The notes beneath the pieces were generated by a model. That model did no database searches, was not told the origin of the DNA, and saw nothing but the letters and a program-made list of their open reading frames with translations. Below are positions 1-8,256 of a stretch of 48,264 nt of DNA, piece after piece. A program made the position numbers and the translations under genes. This stretch comes from Phialocephala subalpina (lineage: Eukaryota; Ascomycota; Leotiomycetes; Helotiales; Mollisiaceae), in contig FJOG01000002.1 in the NCBI GenBank assembly GCA_900073065.1, positions 2,380,576-2,428,839 on the forward strand, read 5' to 3'. Each line of letters opens with the position of its first letter. The first letter of the stretch is position 1.

Positions 1-107
1 CTGCCGGCGAAGGTTTTGACTGTCCATACCAAGGGTGCTCGGCCTTCATAGGGAGTGCTCTACACTTCGTGACCCATACGAAACATCAGCATGGATTGAG
101 TCTTTGA
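1..107 (+). CDS. 3' end of a C2H2 zinc-finger gene (partial)
   Basis: Reading in the frame that starts at base 3, the window opens inside a coding region that ends at TGA 105-107. The 34 visible residues hold one C2H2 finger: Cys-x4-Cys (CPYQGC), then 12 residues to His and a second His four residues later (HTKHQH). This is the classical nucleic-acid-binding finger seen in fungal transcription factors. The 5' part lies outside the window, so length, other fingers and function are unknown. The protein ends only five residues after the finger, which is common for C-terminal finger arrays. Seen: frame, finger spacing and stop. Inferred: a nuclear DNA-binding role. Confidence 0.6.
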   Translation, partial: AGEGFDCPYQGCSAFIGSALHFVTHTKHQHGLSL

Positions 108-571
108 TACCGTTATTAATAGATCACATGAATTGCAGTTTTCCCCAGTCCTAGACATTCTAAGGGCATGATAGCCGACCAGGCCCCACGATTTTGCCCC
201 TGGTGGCTATAGAGCCATGCTACACAAGTTGTGAGAACACTAAGAGACTAAGTTGTTTTTACAATTGCTCCCTTTTACACTTCATCTTCTTTAGTTATTC
301 GCCATAGCCTGGTGCAAGCCTCTCTAGATCTCGGGGAGTTGGCAGGGCCGAGCAATATGAGATGGATGTATTGATATTGCTATGCTTGTTAATTTAGAGC
401 TATCGCGAACATATTTCATAACCCCTTAGGAAACCTCTCAGAGTCAGGCATATAACGTCTGAGTCAGTGCTCTAACGACCTACGCTAAGTATATGATCTC
501 GAAGGCCATTATTCCTTCACATCGCCTTATCATCTCCTTTGGTAATATCAAAGTCTGCTGGCGTCCCAATC
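108..571. other. intergenic, no gene recognised
   Basis: Both strands were read and no credible coding frame was found. A stretch near 420-490 looks weakly tRNA-like on the minus strand but does not fold convincingly (see rejected items). It probably holds the 3' flanks of the zinc-finger gene and of the MADS-like gene, which converge here. Confidence 0.4.
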
Positions 572-892
572 TCATGGTCCTAAGAGTTTGTTCGTCGCAG
601 TCTTGAGATGGCGGAAAGAGAGACTCACGAGCTCCTCCTTTGTTGGCGGCCAGTCCAGCTCTTCTCTCGAGTTATACCCAGAGTATTTGCCTTTCTTTCG
701 GATGACCAAGAAAACATCTGCCCCAAAGAAGCGGTGGAGATCGTCTGCTTTACTAATGAGATTTATTTTCCTTCGTCGAAAGTTTTCCTGATTATTCTTT
801 CTGGTTTTTCTATTTTGCAATTGCCTAGACATATTTGCCCTGGGGATCAAATCCTCGCAGTTTAAGAACTTGATTAGATCTGAATAGGCCAT
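572..892 (-). CDS. small MADS-box (SRF-type)-like protein
   Basis: 106 residues, or 86 if translation begins at the second Met (codon at 832-830). The central part resembles fungal MADS-like proteins: a basic stretch (FRRRKINLISKADDL), a hydrophobic beta-strand region (GADVFLVIRKKGKYSGY), and a WPPTKEEL tail of the type that follows such boxes in fungi. The MADS box binds DNA as a dimer. This protein is far shorter than Mcm1- or Rlm1-type regulators and has no visible activation domain. A TATAAA-like sequence lies just upstream of the first ATG on the minus strand (around 893-899). Seen: motif order and spacing. Inferred: DNA binding. It could be a young lineage-specific paralogue or a relic. 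Confidence 0.55.
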   Translation of the reverse strand: MAYSDLIKFLNCEDLIPRANMSRQLQNRKTRKNNQENFRRRKINLISKADDLHRFFGADVFLVIRKKGKYSGYNSREELDWPPTKEELVSLSFRHLKTATNKLLGP

Positions 893-984
893 ATATAAAG
901 TTGAATAATTTTAACTGGATATATTTCATACGCACAAAATTGGAACCTGGCCGGAAACGAAACGGCCAATTACACCGAACAGCC

Positions 985-1075
985 ATTTCTTGGAGGAGCC
1001 GTTTCTGGAGGGGTTATTTCTGGGGGGCCTATTTCTGGAGGGATCTTTTCTGGAGGCAGCCATTTTTGAAGCCCA
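985..1075. repeat. short tandem repeat, TTTCTGGAGG-type unit
   Basis: About five imperfect units of roughly 18 bp, each with TTTCTGGAGG or TTTCTGGGGG, lie between the MADS-like gene and the VWA gene. They keep one frame open and yield a low-complexity Phe/Trp/Arg translation, which I do not take as a gene. The rest of 893-1376 has no other recognisable content and probably holds the VWA promoter and 5' leader. Confidence 0.6.
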
Positions 1076-1376
1076 CTCCCTACTACAATGACCGGAGAAG
1101 GGTGACCTACCCCTGTCGACTCTGTGCATGCCATCAACTTCGTCTATCAGCCCCCCAACGTCTTCGATCAAACTCTTCTGCTAACCTTCTACAGAACACG
1201 CAGTCAAGCCAAGGCTCACGAACACCTTTATCTTAATCATCTATTCACTCCTAGCAAACCCCCCGAAGAGCCCTCGCGTGACAACATAGCATACGATCTC
1301 GCCAACCCAAGCGATATTAATCTGTTCGCAATACCACACTCCCCTTTCATCGGCACCACATCCTTCAAATCCAACC

Positions 1377-2516
1377 ATGGCTTCCGGATTGCCGTGGACT
1401 CTCAAATCTGAGCAAGCATCTCAAGAGCGTTCTCTGTTCAGCACAATCCGTAAACTCGGTCATAAGAGCAGTAGCGTTTCTGTGCGATCAACCACCTCAG
1501 CCACATCCGACCACGCAGTAACAGTGCCCGCATTTAGAGGTCCAGTCGACCTGAATTCTTTCCCCTCGAGCAGCGAAACGCCACGAAGAAGTCCCTGCCC
1601 TCTCACCAACCCGTCAACAGCGACCCGACGCCCTGATCGTCCAGGCATGAACACCTTCACTGTCCCCTCGAACGCTCCCCCGCCTGCATATTCACCGTCT
1701 CCTACCGCTGCCACGGGTCCAATATTCACGCCCCAGCAGCCACCAGAGCTCGCTACATCTTCAAATGAGCAAGCCGCACCAATTGCTACAGAAACCATAG
1801 GCGAAGACCCCTATTCCTTCCTCGGCACATTCGACACCGTTCTCCTGGTCGATGACTCCGGCTCCATGGCCGGCCGCTCATGGCGCGAAGTTTCACAAGC
1901 ACTCGCTACTATTGCCCCAATCGTCACCAAGCATGATAACGATGGTATAGACATCTATTTCCTGAATCATAAGTCTAAAGATGCGGGTAAACCATCTGAG
2001 GGCGTTGCAGCTACGGGATATAGGGGCATCAAACACGCTGTTAAGATTACTGAGATCTTCGAGCGCGTTATACCACAGGGAGGAACTCCTACCGGTACTC
2101 GCGTGCATAATATCTTGAAACCTTACTTAGCTAAGTTGGAGAATGTGATAGGAGAAGGCAAGGAAGTCAAGCCAATGAATCTTATCGTTCTCACGGATGG
2201 CGTTCCTTCAGATGATGTGGAGTCAGTACTGCTGTCTGCAGCAAAGAAATTAGATAGGCTTGATGCGCCGCCATTCCAGGTTGGTGTACAGTTCTTTCAG
2301 GTGGGCAATGAGGATGGCGCGAAGGAAGCACTTGAGGAGTTGGATGATGAACTGAGCAACAAGATTAAGGGTGGCGTTAGGGATATTGTTGATACTGTTA
2401 CCTGGACTGGTGGCAGAAGCCCTAGCGAGGGAGGTGTAGGCTTGACTGGTGATGGTATTCTGAAGGTTTGTTTGGGGAGTGTAGTTCGGCGTTTGGACCG
2501 ACGAAATAGACAATGA
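1377..2516 (+). CDS. von Willebrand factor A domain protein
   Basis: 379 residues from one uninterrupted frame; the ATG at 1377 has a strong context (accATGG). Residues 1-145 are Ser/Thr/Pro-rich and likely disordered (PPPAYSPSPT). A VWA domain follows from about residue 150: the metal-ion-dependent adhesion site is complete, with DxSxS at 159-163 (VDDSGS), a Thr in GGTPTGT, and Asp in the LTDG strand. VWA domains bind protein partners through this metal site. Many fungal cytosolic proteins have this layout, and none has a role I can assign from sequence. There is no signal peptide or membrane segment. Just downstream, 2632-2679 resembles this gene's C-terminal end. Confidence 0.85.
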   Translation: MASGLPWTLKSEQASQERSLFSTIRKLGHKSSSVSVRSTTSATSDHAVTVPAFRGPVDLNSFPSSSETPRRSPCPLTNPSTATRRPDRPGMNTFTVPSNAPPPAYSPSPTAATGPIFTPQQPPELATSSNEQAAPIATETIGEDPYSFLGTFDTVLLVDDSGSMAGRSWREVSQALATIAPIVTKHDNDGIDIYFLNHKSKDAGKPSEGVAATGYRGIKHAVKITEIFERVIPQGGTPTGTRVHNILKPYLAKLENVIGEGKEVKPMNLIVLTDGVPSDDVESVLLSAAKKLDRLDAPPFQVGVQFFQVGNEDGAKEALEELDDELSNKIKGGVRDIVDTVTWTGGRSPSEGGVGLTGDGILKVCLGSVVRRLDRRNRQ

Positions 2517-2631
2517 GACCTTGAAATAGGATTATATGATTGTTAGTCTAGTTCTACACCGTTTCTGTGTAACTTAGAAGACATAGATTTAAATTTCACC
2601 ACCGATCCAAGAGCTCCCGGCGGCTAAGTGC

Positions 2632-2679
2632 ATCTTGAAAGTTGTCTTGAGTGTAGTTGTGAAGAGACTTGATCGCTGA
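2632..2679 (+). pseudogene. relic copy of the VWA gene's C-terminal end
   Basis: The 48 bases translate to ILKVVLSVVVKRLDR followed by TGA, closely matching the last residues of the VWA protein upstream (ILKVCLGSVVRRLDRR). The rest of the VWA gene is not recognisable here. This looks like a decayed tandem duplicate whose body is gone. The remainder of 2517-3059 shows nothing else I can name. Confidence 0.5.
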
Positions 2680-3059
2680 CGAGCAAGCAAGGTATTGCAA
2701 CATTCCGTTGTTCTCCTCCCTATATTATGGGACTGGATTTCTCGACAGAGGTTAGCGTCCGGTTCAATAATTTCTACGGACACTGTGTGTATAATGCTAG
2801 CAAATCTTAAGATCAAGGCCCAATAGCAAAATTGCCTCAGCAGCTAAGCCTTGCCTAAGATCTATATATACCCCCTTCCCCTCACTTCCGCTGCAACCAC
2901 AATTTCTTCTTTCAATACCTCCCGTCCATACTTTTCCCCAAATCTTCCAACAAAATCTTCCACATCCTCTAATCTGAGTTAGCCATAGACTCACTTGCTA
3001 TCCCCGACTCCGGGTGCGCGGCAGAAGTAAATAAATCAGGCTTCAGCACTCATCACGCT

Positions 3060-3902
3060 ATGGACCAAAACTCGAATAAGCCGAAGGCTATAGGCGAGAA
3101 AAGAAAAAGGGGCAGAGGGATTAAAAAGCCTACGAAGAAACGTATGGTAGGCACAAGGGCGGGTTCAAAGCGCAAGACGCAAGGTCAGACAGCCAACTGC
3201 TTTACTATTCCTCAGCTTCTAACGCAGCCTCAAGATGCTAGCGCAAATAATCCAATTATTATCTCGGACAACGATAAAGAGGACTCAATCGTTAGGTTAA
3301 GTCGCTCTTGGGATTCATCTTCCCAGAAGAAGATCGTTGAAAATCATACTGGAAAGCCACCTTGCAAAGAATGTGGCATTACAAAGGAGCAGATTCTCTG
3401 TTTTTTGGAACTCTCACAGCCATACTTACCACCGGATCTGCCCTTCTCAGAAAAGTCTATGGATTCGCTAGAATTGAAAACATATCTCTGCGCGATTCAC
3501 AACCATGTGGTGAATCCCTTCAACACATCTACCACCACGAAGTTCTCTACGCTCAAAGAAGAGTTGGACAAGAAGACAGAATATCAGGCTTGTAAGGAGT
3601 GTGGAATCCACCAGGCGTATATTTCAGTTTTGTTGAACTTGTCACGCTCATACCTGACAAATGACGACTCTCTTTTTGGCAGAATGATTTATGGTACGAA
3701 CGACAAGCGCAATCATGGAAAAGACACTGAAGACAAAGAACATCATCAGTTTATGCTAAGGATGTATTTTGGTGCGATTACTGCACATGTTGAGAATCCC
3801 TTTAGCATCGATGACCAATCTTCAGAAGATGATACTTCAAAAGATGATGCTTCAGAGGATGGTGCTTCAGAGGATGATGCTTCAGAGGATGATATCAAAT
3901 GA
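3060..3902 (+). CDS. hypothetical basic protein with duplicated CKECG domain and SIM-like motif
   Basis: 280 residues, single frame, family not recognised. In order: a strongly basic N-terminus (residues 13-28, EKRKRGRGIKKPTKKR) typical of a nuclear localisation signal; a hydrophobic-acidic segment PIIISDNDKED (65-75) matching the consensus of a SUMO-interaction motif; two related domains at about 102-155 and 178-249. Each domain begins CKECGI, continues with a leucine/serine helix (LxLSxxYL), and ends with H-V-x-NPF (HVVNPF; HVENPF). The C-terminus (251-280) is an acidic Ser-Glu-Asp repeat (SEDDASED type). Cys pairs plus downstream His could bind metal, but that is a guess. Seen: layout and internal duplication. 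Inferred: a nuclear protein with possible SUMO contact. Confidence 0.65.
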   Translation: MDQNSNKPKAIGEKRKRGRGIKKPTKKRMVGTRAGSKRKTQGQTANCFTIPQLLTQPQDASANNPIIISDNDKEDSIVRLSRSWDSSSQKKIVENHTGKPPCKECGITKEQILCFLELSQPYLPPDLPFSEKSMDSLELKTYLCAIHNHVVNPFNTSTTTKFSTLKEELDKKTEYQACKECGIHQAYISVLLNLSRSYLTNDDSLFGRMIYGTNDKRNHGKDTEDKEHHQFMLRMYFGAITAHVENPFSIDDQSSEDDTSKDDASEDGASEDDASEDDIK

Positions 3903-4350
3903 TCTATGTACAGTACTATAGTTTGCTCTCTTAGGCTGGTAGCTCTTTTGGTTTGAAGCCCGTCTTGTGAACTTTATGTTTCTGGAAGCTGCATCTTGCG
4001 GTAGCGTGAATGCGATCCTGATTTATACACCATATCGATCACAGGATGTAATTAATGGAGACGAGAATGCGATTTTGTCCCTTTGTACTGGTTTAAATTG
4101 ATCAATCTTCTATAAAAGTGCTGAGTGGTTGATATGGTATAACCAGTAAATAAATGCAGAAGCAAAAGAGGCTTTTCCTTGACCTCCTTAGCGGCTATAA
4201 ATGGCGCTGCCAATTGTGGACTCAGAACCTTAACTTAGTTGTTGCTTTCTTGTTCTTTCCACTGTTGACCAGATTCGGGCGACCGTCTCAATCAGCTTTC
4301 GCTTCTTCAGTCCAATCATGCTGAGATGGTTGCTTTTAAGTGATTGAAAT
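3903..4350. other. convergent intergenic region, nothing recognised
   Basis: The region lies between the 3' ends of two convergent genes. It contains several TATAAA/AATAAA-like AT stretches that could be polyadenylation signals, but no coding frame, repeat or RNA that I recognise. Confidence 0.4.
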
Positions 4351-4947
4351 TTAGGAAATGGTGATCTTGCAGTTCACACGCTTCTCAGCTTTTGGGATGA
4401 TGATGCTAAGGAGACCGTTCTTCATTGAAGCCTGAACATGGTCCTGATCGACGTAAACATGAAATTTGAAAGCCCGACTGAACTCTCCTACAGAACGCTC
4501 GAAAAGCCAGTATTTCTCTTGGGACTGCGGCGGTTGAAGGGTAGCACGTTCATCTTCGAGAGCTGTTTCGTGGAGGCTGGATATCTTGCTATCCTCAGTA
4601 ATAGCGCTCCTAGTCATAGTTCCTTCGATATGTCCCATAAGTGGAATATGAGAGGCATATGAACGCTCAGAGCGGCCCCGAATGGTCATAGTCTGCGGGT
4701 CGGTGAATTCGATCTCAATATCGTCCTCCTGTACACCTGGCACTTCGCCGTGGAGACAGAAAGAATCTGGGGCCTCAATGAGATCATACTTTGGGCTGAT
4801 TGCCTGGTGGTGACCACTGAAGCGGATGAGGTATGGAGGAGTGAAGGATGGGTCAGGAGTATTGGTAGGCTGTGGGGCCTCTATTAGGGGGAAGAGTGTA
4901 TTGCGACGAGTCGGCATTATCCTGGGAGTTGGAGGGACTGTGTCCAT
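4351..4947 (-). CDS. small heat-shock protein (Hsp20/alpha-crystallin, Hsp30 type)
   Basis: 198 residues. I start at the ATG at 4947-4945 (MDTVPPTPRI). The frame stays open further upstream, but that extension runs into transposon-end sequence. An alpha-crystallin domain begins at about residue 51 (PKYDLIEAPDSF), with the conserved opening strand (GEVPGVQEDDIEIEF) and TIRGRSE. A long variable loop of about 45 residues follows, as is usual in fungal Hsp30 proteins. The domain closes with a VGEFSRAFKF strand and the Ala-x-x-x-Gly-Leu box (ASMKNGLLSIIIP). These ATP-independent chaperones oligomerise and hold unfolded proteins during heat or stress. The MITE end at 5106 begins about 160 bp from this start codon, inside the likely promoter. 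Confidence 0.9.
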   Translation of the reverse strand: MDTVPPTPRIMPTRRNTLFPLIEAPQPTNTPDPSFTPPYLIRFSGHHQAISPKYDLIEAPDSFCLHGEVPGVQEDDIEIEFTDPQTMTIRGRSERSYASHIPLMGHIEGTMTRSAITEDSKISSLHETALEDERATLQPPQSQEKYWLFERSVGEFSRAFKFHVYVDQDHVQASMKNGLLSIIIPKAEKRVNCKITIS

Positions 4948-5105
4948 GCTGTATTTTTGTGGGTACTCCGAGAAACACGGTGGGGAGGCTGTTTCAAGGG
5001 CAGACGATGGGAATATGACATAATGAAGCACAAGTAACTGGTTTCTGCAAGCGGCACCTGGCTCCAAAAGTGACCCCAAACAGGGACTGTGCCTTCTATA
5101 CGTTA

Positions 5106-5195
5106 CAGTCGCTTGCAAAATCGGCTTCGCCCCCTCTCGCCAAAAAAATTGTGAGCACACACCACCTCAGCCATTTTTGGCGCCGACACTGTTCG
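5106..5195 (+). mobile_element. truncated MITE left end, TIR family A
   Basis: Begins CAGTCGCTTGCAAAATCGGC after a TA (5104-5105) and matches the first 90 or so bases of the complete element at 14785-15180, including the GTGAGCACA and CCATTTTTGGCGC segments. No matching right end follows. It sits directly upstream of the small heat-shock gene. Confidence 0.65.
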
Positions 5196-5313
5196 TATTT
5201 GTCATCCCATGTACTACTTGTACCCTTTTCGCCTCGTGGTCTTTCGTCGAAGCAACTTTAATAATTTTCTAGTATCTCCCAGTACAACGGTTTTACTATC
5301 GAGCGTATATGTA

Positions 5314-5465
5314 CAGTAGAAGGCGAATTGGGTGTCGCTAGGTTTTTAGTTAAATATTTTTAGCGGGGTCCACTTCCAGACACTTGTGGCTGTGCACCCT
5401 TGCCTAGTTGTACCCCAAGGTACCGCTGCTAATTGCCATCACAGAACGTAGCCAATTCTTGCCCA
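5314..5465 (+). mobile_element. solo left end, TIR family B
   Basis: Starts after TA 5312-5313 with CAGTAGAAGGCGAATTGGGT and continues into the same subterminal sequence (TAGTTAAATATTTTTAGCG, TGTGGCTGTGCAC) seen at 5497, and inverted at 15390 and 20315. It has no coding content. It is probably a remnant of an earlier insertion next to the fuller copy that starts at 5497. Confidence 0.6.
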
Positions 5466-5496
5466 TTCTACACCTCACGCTCACGTTTACAAAGTA

Positions 5497-6734
5497 TAGT
5501 AGAAGGCGAAATGAGTGTCGTCGTTGTTTACTTAATTATTTTTAGCGAGATCCATTTCCGGACTATTGTGGCTGTGCACCCCTGCCCAGGATGTACCTGG
5601 AGGTACCCCTTCTGCCCTAGCGACCACCTCCACTATTTTCCTCCGTCGCTCCTTCCCTCCCTCCTCTTCTTTTTTTTCCTGTCATCCACTTTTGTCAGCA
5701 AACATGCCGCCACAATTAAATGCCGCACAGCATATTTTAATCAACGCCTTGCTAAAAGAAGGGTTCGATACCAAGCTAATAGCCACAAAGGCCTCATGCA
5801 GCGTGCGCGCCGTCCAGAGAATCCGTCTGAAGAGACAACAGCAGTCCGACATGCCCACCCCCAACAGAAGAAAGACCGTCGGCCGTCGTAGCCGCATTAC
5901 ACCACCTATGCAGGAAGCTCTCTGCGATTTGCTAATCAAACAGCCTTACCTGTATCGATGCGAAATGGCAGACTTCCTTTATCGCAGGTTTCGTAAGAGG
6001 GTATCGGAGAGATCGATCGGTCGGATTCTGAGGTCAATAGGCTGGACACGAAAAACGATCCGACGCATTGCACAACAACGGGATGCGGACCTTCGAGACC
6101 ACTACCTACATAGGATATCGAGGTACAAGTCCGACCAGCTTGTCTTTGTCGATGAGTCTGGTTGCGATGGGAGAGATACGTACCGGCGTTGGGGGTGGTC
6201 TCCCAAGGGGTCATCTCCAATCCACATCACAAGATTCGGCCGCGGGAAAAGATGGCACATCCTTCCAGCATACGCGCAAGATGGCATCATGCTGAGGCGA
6301 GTATACCAGGGATCAACAGATTGTGAAGTGTTTGAGGACTTTATCGCCCAGTTGCTACATCACTGTGGCAGATACCCAGAGCCAAAATCTGTCATCGTAA
6401 TGGACAACGCGTCTTGGCACCATTCAGAAAAGATCGTGCAGATGTGTCGAGACGCAGGAGTAGTATTAGAGTTCCTCCCACCGTACTCGCCTGACTTTAA
6501 TCCTATTGAGGAGTTTTTTGGCGTGCTAAAGAAGTTCATCAAGAAAAAGTGGCACGAAAACGAGGACTTCATTGCAAGGGAGTTCAAGATGTTTCTGGAG
6601 TGGTGCGTTGATGTAGTAGGTGACGATGAACACATTGCGGAGAATCACTTCCGTCACGCAGGAATATCTATTACGTAGTACTCTAAATAAATCAAGAACA
6701 AATCGGAAAGAAACCCTGGAAATATTCCCCCTCT
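5497..6734 (+). mobile_element. Tc1/mariner-like element, family B, copy 1 (right end not found)
   Basis: The left end follows TA 5495-5496 and reads TAGTAGAAGGCGAAATGAGT, one base off the family consensus. It precedes an intact transposase (5704-6678). I could not find an inverted right end on the far side, either before or beyond the convergent gene at 6735-7988. Comparison with copy 2 shows that homology continues past the transposase stop into that gene's C-terminal coding region, so the element's true right boundary is unclear. Confidence 0.6.
5704..6678 (+). CDS. DD34E transposase, Tc1/mariner type (DDE_3 superfamily), intact
   Basis: 324 residues from the ATG at 5704. The frame is open further upstream only through the element's untranslated end. 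Residues 5-45 form a first helix-turn-helix (ALLKEGFDTKLIATKASCSV). A second DNA-binding region with an Arg-rich linker follows (VGRRSRI, then ERSIGRILRSIGW, about 58-120). The RNase-H-like catalytic core has D150 (VFVDESG), D234 (VIVMDNASWHHS) and E269 (YSPDFNPIEE), with exactly 34 residues between the last two. The enzyme would cut and paste the element at TA sites. No stop, frameshift or catalytic change is visible, unlike the relatives at 18.1-20.1 and 21.5-22.6 kb. Its 3' end faces the gene at 6735 with only about 56 bp between the stops. Confidence 0.9.
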   Translation: MPPQLNAAQHILINALLKEGFDTKLIATKASCSVRAVQRIRLKRQQQSDMPTPNRRKTVGRRSRITPPMQEALCDLLIKQPYLYRCEMADFLYRRFRKRVSERSIGRILRSIGWTRKTIRRIAQQRDADLRDHYLHRISRYKSDQLVFVDESGCDGRDTYRRWGWSPKGSSPIHITRFGRGKRWHILPAYAQDGIMLRRVYQGSTDCEVFEDFIAQLLHHCGRYPEPKSVIVMDNASWHHSEKIVQMCRDAGVVLEFLPPYSPDFNPIEEFFGVLKKFIKKKWHENEDFIAREFKMFLEWCVDVVGDDEHIAENHFRHAGISIT

Positions 6735-7988
6735 TCAAGACTTTCCTCGCTCCCGTTGGAATTTTTTGATGTTACTGACAAATTGCAAAGCAATGCCTGG
6801 TGCTACCTTGTTCTTTACCATGAGGTCAACGACCACCTTTGGATGCTGCAAAATAGTGTTCAGTTCTAGGAACTGATTTATCGCAACCTGATTTGCAATC
6901 TGTAGTGCTTGTCTCCACCTTTCACTCTCGACTTGTGCCAGGCCCCAGTTGCAGTAGTCCTCAAGCATGGCTTGTCTGTCGCCTTCCACGTCCCCCGGTT
7001 TTTCAACAGTAGGCATTTCGGCCGTATCGCAACATCTATTATAGGAGGAGGCGTGTGCTTTACATTGACGATGGTCAATGGAGCCATCTGCCTTCCGCTT
7101 GCGATTGTTTTCCAATATATTCTTGATTATGTGGGGTGGGATCTCGATGCGAACGTCGATGTCCTCCTCTGTCTCGCCTTCATTCATCGTCGCTTTGATG
7201 TGCCCGACAATCTCTTCAAGCTGGGCTGGCAGCAGCTTCTGGTGAATCCCTCGCTCATCTGGCCAGCAATGAGGCCCTTGCTTGCAGTGTTTAGCTCTAC
7301 AACGATACTGCTCGTAGACTCGTGTCCAAAGGCCAGCTTCGGCGGCTCTCTGGAGCCTTTGAGCCTCTGTCGCGCTTTTCTTCTTTTTTTTGCCCTTCGC
7401 CTTTGCAGAATCACTAGCAACTTCCTTGTAGACAAACTCAATGCTGAGGGTTATCTTCCTTCCTATGCTGAACAAGTCACTCAAACCTTCCAGGTGTTCG
7501 TCAACTTGCTGCCAATTGATCTCTAGCTTCGGGCATCGTTTCGTCAGTCCGCGTCGACGGCTCTTCTCGACAGAGACTTCTATAATCGTTTCTGCGCAAC
7601 TATATTTATCTTCTGGGAACTTGTCCTCGTCCTTGAGATAGTTATCAAGACGGGGGCGAAACTTAACCTTCCAAAAATCACTCGGAGCCAGAACGAGATC
7701 TGGCTCTGTGTCTGAAAAGACATGCCTGGCTCTGATCTTCTCCCGCTGGGAAATTTTCCACTGAAAGTCATAATGGATACACACTGGGTTGTGCTTATCA
7801 TATTGCTTCTCACTGTCCCATCCACTGAGTCGGAGAAGTGGTAATGGTTGTTCGCTGCTTGGCTGCTCGACTTGTTCGGCTCCGGCGCTGGCTTGGCGAT
7901 CTCTCGGCCCACCAGATGTCGGATTTACGGCGGTTCCATAGTTTAAAGATTGATCGCTGTTAGGCCTGTCAAAAGGCATGTTTTCCAT
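6735..7988 (-). CDS. fungal Cys/His 'HCWPDE' protein with transposon-linked C-terminal domain
   Basis: 417 residues from the ATG at 7988 (context taccATGG); the frame is open slightly further up. The N-terminal 60 residues are polar and likely disordered. A conserved-looking middle part includes a Lys-rich stretch (KAKGKKKKKS), then CRAKHCKQGPHCWPDERG with several Cys/His, followed by a helical 'LLPAQLEEIVGHIK' segment. From SYNRCCDTAE to the end, the last 105 or so residues match the C-terminus of the zinc-finger gene at 16430-18003 almost residue for residue (EDYCNWGLAQVES, FLELNTILQHP, VAPGIALQFVSNIK). Similar architectures occur as unnamed fungal proteins; the function is unknown. Homology with the other locus runs through the stop codon into the neighbouring transposase 3' end, implying shared transfer. 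Confidence 0.75.
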   Translation of the reverse strand: MENMPFDRPNSDQSLNYGTAVNPTSGGPRDRQASAGAEQVEQPSSEQPLPLLRLSGWDSEKQYDKHNPVCIHYDFQWKISQREKIRARHVFSDTEPDLVLAPSDFWKVKFRPRLDNYLKDEDKFPEDKYSCAETIIEVSVEKSRRRGLTKRCPKLEINWQQVDEHLEGLSDLFSIGRKITLSIEFVYKEVASDSAKAKGKKKKKSATEAQRLQRAAEAGLWTRVYEQYRCRAKHCKQGPHCWPDERGIHQKLLPAQLEEIVGHIKATMNEGETEEDIDVRIEIPPHIIKNILENNRKRKADGSIDHRQCKAHASSYNRCCDTAEMPTVEKPGDVEGDRQAMLEDYCNWGLAQVESERWRQALQIANQVAINQFLELNTILQHPKVVVDLMVKNKVAPGIALQFVSNIKKFQRERGKS

Positions 7989-8256
7989 GGTAGCGTGCAC
8001 GCAATAAGGACTGCCAATCTTGATGGGGGATTGTGGGGGAAGTCGCAACGTCATTCCATGGAAGGGCCACGTTGGAGTGTCTGGAGTTTCTGCGGGTCCA
8101 AGGGTCCTTGTATTTGCTTACTAATCAATTGACATGGACCAGCAGGACAAATCACCAAATTATATTCTCGACAACACATCCAAGATCCATCACAACGCCA
8201 ACGGACTCTAAACACACTCCAGCACCAACAATTTTCGACGCAGCACGACCTCCGAG

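Noticed and set aside
420..490. tRNA-like stretch on the minus strand (TAGGTCGTTAGAGCAC)
   Set aside because: It has an A-box-like sequence, but I could not form an acceptor stem or a proper GGTTCGA-type B box.
901..1236. Plus-strand open frame rich in Phe/Trp/Arg
   Set aside because: It is the translation of a short tandem repeat and has no start context or family resemblance.
6909..7526. 205-codon plus-strand frame opposite the HCWPDE protein gene
   Set aside because: It lies wholly antisense to a better-supported coding region and shows no conserved motif.
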